Shown in pieces: positions 4,421 through 8,754 of a DNA stretch of 8,754 nucleotides. The stretch is taken from the NCBI GenBank assembly GCA_017353855.1, contig JAFMSA010000137.1:1-8754 (forward strand), given 5' to 3'. Below the pieces are notes generated by a model. The model was not told where the DNA came from, searched no databases, and saw only the letters and a program-made list of their open reading frames with translations. Position numbers and translations under genes: made by a program. The first letter of the stretch is position 1. Each line of letters starts with the position of its first letter. The stretch comes from Alphaproteobacteria bacterium. Lineage in GTDB: Bacteria > Pseudomonadota > Alphaproteobacteria > ATCC43930 > CGMCC-115725.

Positions 4421-6859
4421 ATGGCCCAAGAGGACCATCGACTGCGCGGCTCGGAGAGCGCCCCGCCGCCGCCCCCCGATACCGCGGATAGCGCGGTGGG
4501 CGGCATCCCGGCACTACCCGACGACGTGCTGATCCTCATTCCGACGCGTAACCTTGTCCTGTTTCCGGGGACGGTGTTGCCGATCACGCTCGGCCGGCAG
4601 CGCTCGGTCGTAGCCGCCCAGACGGCGATGCGGCTCAACAAGAGTGTCGGGCTGGTTCTCCAGCGCGACCCCAGCATCGACGACCCCATCCCGGTCGACC
4701 TGCACCGCATGGGAGCCGAGGCGAGCTTGCTGCGTTACGTGACGAGCCCCGATGGCGGGCACCACGCGATCTGTCAGGGCGAGCGGCGCTTTCGGATTGT
4801 CGAATTTCTCGAAGGTTACCCGTTTCTCGCGGCCCGGGTCGAGAGGATCCCGGAGGCGGAAGTCACGACCAAGGATATCGAAGCGCGGCTGCTCAACCTG
4901 CGTAACCAAGCTCTGGAGGTCTTGCAGCTTCTGCCCCAGACGCCGGCCGAGCTTGTCAATGCGGTGCAGTCCGTCACGTCGGCGGCGACACTGGCTGATT
5001 TGATCGCGAGCTTCATGGATATCACGCCCCGGGAAAAGCAGGAGATCCTGGAAACCGTCGATATTGAACGCCGGCTCGAACGCATCTCGCATATGCTGGC
5101 CTACCGCATCGAAGTCTTGCAGCTGTCGCGGCAAATAAGCGAGCAAACCAAAGGGAAGCTGGACGACCGTCAGCGCGAATTTCTACTGCGCGAGCAGATG
5201 CGGACGATCCAGAAGGAACTCGGCGAGGGCGAGGACGCCAAGGCCCAGGAAATTGCCGAGCTGACCAAAAAGGTCGCCGAAGCCAAAATGCCGGCCGAGG
5301 TGGAGGAGCACGCGAAAAGGGAACTCGCCCGGCTCGATCGGATGCCGGAAGCATCCGGCGAATACTCGATGGCGCGCACCTATCTCGAATGGCTGACGGA
5401 GCTGCCGTGGTCGATCGAATCCGGGAAGTCGGTCGATATCGCCGATGCGCGCCGGATCCTCGATGCAGACCACTACGGTCTACAGAAGATCAAGCGGCGC
5501 ATCCTCGAATACCTCGCGATACAGCATCTGAATCCCGGCGGCCGCAGCCCGATCCTTTGTTTTGTCGGCCCACCCGGGGTCGGCAAGACCTCGCTGGGAC
5601 AGAGCATCGCAAAAGCAACGGGGCGTAAATTCGTCAGGGTCAGCCTCGGCGGCGTCCATGACGAAGCCGAGATCCGCGGCCACCGCCGCACCTATATCGG
5701 GGCGCTGCCGGGCAATATTATTCAGGGCATCCGCCGCGCCGGAGCGCGCGATTGTGTCATGATGCTGGACGAGGTAGACAAGCTCGGCCGCGGCATCCAG
5801 GGCGACCCTGCTTCGGCGCTGCTGGAGGTGCTCGATCCCGAACAGAACTCGACATTCCGCGATAACTATCTCGGCGTACCTTTCGATCTGTCGAAAGTGA
5901 TGTTCATCACGAATGCCAATGTTCTCGACGGCATCCCGGGGCCGCTGCGCGATCGCATGGAGGTCATCGATCTTCCGGGCTACGTCGAAGATGAAAAGTT
6001 CGAGATTGCCCGCCGCTACCTCGTCGGCCGGCAGCTCGCCGCCAATGGGTTGACCGCCGAGAAAGCCGAAATTAGCGACGCAGCGATCGGCGCGATCATA
6101 CGCGACTATACACGCGAAGCCGGTGTGCGCCAGCTCGAGCGCGAGATCGGTGCAGTGCTGCGCAGCGCCGCCATGCGTATAGCGGAAGGGACGACGCAAC
6201 ACGTTCGTGTTGAGGCGGAGGACCTCACGGAGATTCTCGGACCGCCGCGCTTCGAGGGAGAAGTGGCGATGCGCACGAGCATTCCGGGTGTCGCCACGGG
6301 GCTCGCATGGACGCCGGTGGGTGGCGATATTCTCTTTATCGAGGCGGCACGCACGCCGGGGAACGGACGGTTGATTCTGACCGGCCATCTCGGCGAGGTC
6401 ATGAGAGAAAGCGCCCAAGCCGCCCTCAGTCTCGTCAAAGCCCGAGCCGCAGGGCTCGGGGTCGACCCGGCAATCTTCGAGAAGAGCGACATTCATGTCC
6501 ATGTCCCCGCCGGTGCCATCCCCAAGGATGGGCCGAGCGCCGGCGTGGCCATGTTCACCGCTCTGGTCTCTCTGCTGACCAACCGGACGGTGCGCAGTGA
6601 CACCGCGATGACGGGAGAGATCAGCCTGCGCGGGTTGGTACTCCCGGTGGGCGGCATCAAGGAGAAAGTCGTCGCAGCGGCCCGGGCCTCTCTGTCCACC
6701 GTCATTCTGCCGGCCCGAAACCGCAAGGACTTTGATGAAGTCCCCGAGGGTGCGCGAAAAAGCCTTCGCTTCGTGTGGGCGGAGCGGGTCGAAGACGTGA
6801 TCGAGGCGGCCCTCGTATCCCAGCAGACCCCACTTATGGCTGATGTAGCGGGGCAGTGA
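4421..6859 (+). CDS. lon: ATP-dependent Lon protease (endopeptidase La)
   Basis: An 812-residue AAA+ serine protease that unfolds and degrades misfolded and short-lived regulatory proteins in the cytoplasm as a hexamer. A proline-rich extension (1-35, with five consecutive prolines) precedes the LON substrate-recognition domain (about 37-230: ILIPTRNLVLFPG at 38-50). A charged helical coiled-coil region follows (about 231-330). The AAA+ module has Walker A GPPGVGKT (383-390), Walker B MMLDEVDK (447-454) and the arginine-bearing RDRMEVI (510-516). The proteolytic domain holds PKDGPSAG with catalytic S706 and GGIKEK with K749; the 43-residue spacing equals that of E. coli S679/K722. All catalytic residues are present and the length is close to that of E. 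coli Lon (784). A good Shine-Dalgarno, AAGGA at 4408-4412, supports the start. Alphaproteobacterial housekeeping lon normally follows clpX. Placement behind hsp20 suggests a second, stress-linked paralogue, an inference that needs the whole genome. Confidence 0.97.
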   Translation: MAQEDHRLRGSESAPPPPPDTADSAVGGIPALPDDVLILIPTRNLVLFPGTVLPITLGRQRSVVAAQTAMRLNKSVGLVLQRDPSIDDPIPVDLHRMGAEASLLRYVTSPDGGHHAICQGERRFRIVEFLEGYPFLAARVERIPEAEVTTKDIEARLLNLRNQALEVLQLLPQTPAELVNAVQSVTSAATLADLIASFMDITPREKQEILETVDIERRLERISHMLAYRIEVLQLSRQISEQTKGKLDDRQREFLLREQMRTIQKELGEGEDAKAQEIAELTKKVAEAKMPAEVEEHAKRELARLDRMPEASGEYSMARTYLEWLTELPWSIESGKSVDIADARRILDADHYGLQKIKRRILEYLAIQHLNPGGRSPILCFVGPPGVGKTSLGQSIAKATGRKFVRVSLGGVHDEAEIRGHRRTYIGALPGNIIQGIRRAGARDCVMMLDEVDKLGRGIQGDPASALLEVLDPEQNSTFRDNYLGVPFDLSKVMFITNANVLDGIPGPLRDRMEVIDLPGYVEDEKFEIARRYLVGRQLAANGLTAEKAEISDAAIGAIIRDYTREAGVRQLEREIGAVLRSAAMRIAEGTTQHVRVEAEDLTEILGPPRFEGEVAMRTSIPGVATGLAWTPVGGDILFIEAARTPGNGRLILTGHLGEVMRESAQAALSLVKARAAGLGVDPAIFEKSDIHVHVPAGAIPKDGPSAGVAMFTALVSLLTNRTVRSDTAMTGEISLRGLVLPVGGIKEKVVAAARASLSTVILPARNRKDFDEVPEGARKSLRFVWAERVEDVIEAALVSQQTPLMADVAGQ

Positions 6860-6908
6860 GTGACGACGTCACAGTCAGCCGGACAAACGTCCCCGGCATC
6901 GTGCTGTA

Positions 6909-6933
6909 GCCGGAAGAAAGGTACTCTTCCGGC
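6909..6933 (+). terminator. Candidate terminator hairpin after lon
   Basis: A perfect 9-bp inverted repeat, GCCGGAAGA (6909-6917) and TCTTCCGGC (6925-6933), with a 7-nt loop starts 49 bp after the lon stop codon. Its strength and position suit a transcription terminator for the hsp20-lon unit. There is no downstream T-tract, so it may act with Rho or mainly protect the 3' end of the mRNA. A smaller repeat, GTGAC (6860-6864) and GTCAC (6868-6872), sits directly at the lon stop. Confidence 0.5.
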
Positions 6934-7110
6934 AGCCCGGCGTGGGCGAACGGTCATTCGCTCGCCAAAGCCCAACGCGGCGGCCCCGCCAATGGGCACG
7001 CGTTCGCGTCAAGAACGGGGACAGCCACCGATCGGGAGCTGAGCCGGAGTTCTGAGCCGAGGCGCAGGACCGCCCGACCGCTCAACGCCTCTGGTCCTTA
7101 CGGACGTTAT

Positions 7111-7159
7111 GAGAGGTGGCGGGGCACCCCCGCTCTCGCCAATATTGCCGGGCGGCAAT
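7111..7159. other. Two adjacent hairpins in the convergent region
   Basis: The first pairs GCGGGG (7119-7124) with CCCCGC (7128-7133) around a CAC loop. It can be lengthened by GAGA (7111-7114) with TCTC (7134-7137) past a 4-nt bulge. The second pairs ATTGCC (7144-7149) with GGCAAT (7154-7159) around a GGGC loop. Only 6 bp separate the two. Together they could form a terminator for either direction, although neither is followed by a clear T-run on either strand. Confidence 0.4.
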
Positions 7160-7312
7160 TGAAATTGAAAAGCGGCCCAATCGGCCCGCCCTCGGGCTGG
7201 CCTGGGGCCTCTCTTCTCCAGGGGTCCGAGCCGAGTGGGCGTCCGAACCGAGCTCCGGAACTTCCCGGTCAACATCGTCTCGGCTTGCCTTTCGACCCGG
7301 GCCGGTAAGCGG

Positions 7313-7333
7313 GGCTTCCGGGTTCGGGAAGCC
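7313..7333 (-). terminator. Candidate terminator hairpin downstream of the amidase gene
   Basis: A perfect 7-bp inverted repeat, GGCTTCC (7313-7319) and GGAAGCC (7327-7333), with a 7-nt loop lies 81 bp beyond the amidase stop codon on the minus strand. Its position suits the end of the amidase transcript. No T-tract follows on the minus strand, so an intrinsic terminator is not proven. Confidence 0.35.
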
Positions 7334-7414
7334 TCCGGATATTGTGAGGTTGCTTGCCCCCAGTCGCGGAGTCGCGATGGCCGCAGGCGATTATGGAATA
7401 TCGCTGGCTTCGCG

Positions 7415-8754
7415 TTACCGGCGTTTCTCCCAGACCTTGCTTTTGACCCCGGCGTCCCCGGTGCCTGATATCGCGCCAAGGCAGCGGGCAAGCTCGGGCC
7501 CCGGCCAGGCTCGTCCGGCAGCCGCTTGGTAGGCCCGGCACGCCTGCAACGCCCCAACGTCGTCATATAGCGCGGCCGTGACCATGAGCCCGATCGGGAG
7601 CCCGTCCACAAAGCCGCACGGTATCGAGCAAGACGGGTTCTTCGTCAGGTTCAACGCATAGGTATAGGTGACCCAGCTCCAGGCATTCTTCGGATTTGGC
7701 AAATCGTCGGTGCGCGGCTCGGCATAGGCCGCGGATATCGGCATGGTCGGCGATAAAAGCAGATCGAACCGGTCGAAGAATTGCCGCAACCTTTGGCCCA
7801 GTGCTGCGCGCTTCGCGAGCGCCTCGACATATTGTTCCTGCGTGATCGCCGCGCCGCGCCGGCACATCTCGACCAGACCGGGGTCCATCAGCGCTATCGC
7901 TTCCGGCTTCTGCGATCGCAACAAAGCCCAGAACCCACCCAATGCAAGCGTCTCGAAGATCGGCATCGGCGATTCTGCGAACGGATCGGCCAGTTCGACG
8001 ATGCCGCCCATCTCCGCGAAGACCCGGGCGGCCCGTTCGACCGCAGCCCGCACCGGCGGCGCGGGCTCCGCATAGCCGAGTGTTGGCGAAAACGCGACCC
8101 GTTTACCTTGTAGTTCCTCATCCCGGACGCGCTCTCGGTAGGCGATCCCGTCATCGGGCAAGCTGTGCCAGTCACGCGAATCCGGCCCCTTCATCGCATC
8201 GAGCATCAGCGCGGCGTCTTCGACGGTCCGGGTCATCGGGCCGACATGTGCAACATCGCCAAACGCGGAGGACGGGTAAACCGCCACGCGGCCAAAGGTC
8301 GGCTTGTGCCCGACAATGCCGCAGAAAGATGCCGGGATGCGGATCGAGCCGCCCGCGTCGGTGCCGACCGCGAGGGGACAGATGCCGGCAAGGACCGATG
8401 CGGCGCTGCCGCCGCTGCTGCCCCCGGGGCTCCGTTCGAGGTTCCACGGATTGCGGGTCACGCCGCTCAGTGGCGAATCGGTGACCGCCTTCCAGCCGAA
8501 TTCCGGGGTCGTGGTCTTGCCGAAGAAGACCGCACCTTCGGCCCGCAACCGGGCAGCCGCCGGCGAATCCTCCTGCCAATCCTGGTCCGGGTCGATCGTG
8601 CGCGAGCCCAACAGGCGCGGCCAGCCGCGAGTAAGGAGAGTGTCCTTTAGCGCGACCGGCACGCCGTCGAGAAGGCCTCGCGGCTCGCCCCGCTGCCAGC
8701 GCGCCTCCGATGCCCGCGCCATTGCCAACGCTTGTTCCGGGTCGTAGAGAACCA
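7415..8754 (-). CDS. Amidase-signature family hydrolase (5' end beyond window)
   Basis: A hydrolase of carboxamide or related bonds using the Ser-cisSer-Lys triad. The frame is open to the window edge, giving 445 visible residues that begin VLYDPEQALAMARASE, so the true start lies outside. Internal TTG/ATG codons near 8728 and 8722 are not the start, because conserved family sequence continues upstream of them. In visible numbering the catalytic lysine is K36 (PVALKDT), the cis-serine S112 (SPGGSSGGSAAS) and the nucleophile S136 (GTDAGGSIRIPAS). FGRVAVYPSS and GPMTRTVEDAALML follow as in the family. With some 20-50 missing residues the length would match typical single-domain amidases of about 470. 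It is not obviously GatA, since no gatB or gatC adjoins it, and it could act on an acylamide, aryl amide or cyclic amide. Substrate cannot be assigned. It is convergent with lon. Confidence 0.93.
   Translation of the reverse strand, partial: VLYDPEQALAMARASEARWQRGEPRGLLDGVPVALKDTLLTRGWPRLLGSRTIDPDQDWQEDSPAAARLRAEGAVFFGKTTTPEFGWKAVTDSPLSGVTRNPWNLERSPGGSSGGSAASVLAGICPLAVGTDAGGSIRIPASFCGIVGHKPTFGRVAVYPSSAFGDVAHVGPMTRTVEDAALMLDAMKGPDSRDWHSLPDDGIAYRERVRDEELQGKRVAFSPTLGYAEPAPPVRAAVERAARVFAEMGGIVELADPFAESPMPIFETLALGGFWALLRSQKPEAIALMDPGLVEMCRRGAAITQEQYVEALAKRAALGQRLRQFFDRFDLLLSPTMPISAAYAEPRTDDLPNPKNAWSWVTYTYALNLTKNPSCSIPCGFVDGLPIGLMVTAALYDDVGALQACRAYQAAAGRAWPGPELARCLGAISGTGDAGVKSKVWEKRR

Larger units (their letters stand above)
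6860..7414. other. Convergent intergenic region between lon and the amidase gene, rich in hairpins
   Basis: These 555 bp lie between two genes that point at each other. No reading frame here shows a motif, plausible composition or ribosome-binding site, so I call none. The stretch contains at least four sizeable inverted repeats, listed separately, which suits a region where transcription from both directions must stop. I found no tRNA, attachment site or transposon end. Confidence 0.5.

Noticed and set aside
5480..6502. A 340-codon open frame on the minus strand inside lon
   Set aside because: It is fully antisense to the AAA+ and protease domains of an intact lon. It lacks recognisable motifs and is the kind of shadow frame that GC-rich codon usage produces.
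7009..7611. A 200-codon minus-strand frame between lon and the amidase
   Set aside because: It overlaps the 3' end of the amidase gene in another frame and shows only low-complexity Arg/Pro/Gly sequence.

Overview
This GC-rich window looks like chromosomal DNA of an alphaproteobacterium. The evidence is the style of its GlnD protein, its codon usage and the Hsp20-Lon pair; no rRNA or other marker is present, so the assignment is inference. It holds five protein-coding genes in three blocks. The two end genes are cut by the window edges. I saw no tRNA, rRNA, CRISPR array, transposase or prophage gene.

Left block, minus strand: most of glnD, the bifunctional PII uridylyltransferase/uridylyl-removing enzyme (positions 1-2291; the 3' end runs off the window). 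Upstream of it, on the same strand, is an alpha/beta-hydrolase gene (2595-3458). A 303-bp spacer separates the two, and glnD has its own candidate -10 box.

Middle block, plus strand: a small heat-shock protein gene of the Hsp20 family (3980-4375), followed after 45 bp by a full-length ATP-dependent Lon protease gene (4421-6859). A holdase next to an unfoldase-protease suggests one protein quality-control operon: Hsp20 would hold aggregation-prone clients and Lon would degrade those that cannot be refolded. The 521-bp gap between the divergent hydrolase and hsp20 genes carries the most regulatory structure in the window. It has a cluster of inverted half-sites next to the hydrolase, a 21-bp-period direct repeat upstream of hsp20, and two potential hairpins just before the hsp20 start. 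The second hairpin would enclose the ribosome-binding site and is a possible RNA thermometer.

Right block, minus strand: an amidase-signature hydrolase (7415 to the window end, 5' end missing), convergent with lon. The 555-bp gap between them has no convincing gene but holds several strong hairpins that could end transcription from both sides.

All five genes belong to known families and I found no clear new multi-gene system. The points most worth checking are the control region of the hsp20-lon pair and whether this lon is a second copy beside the usual clpX-linked one.
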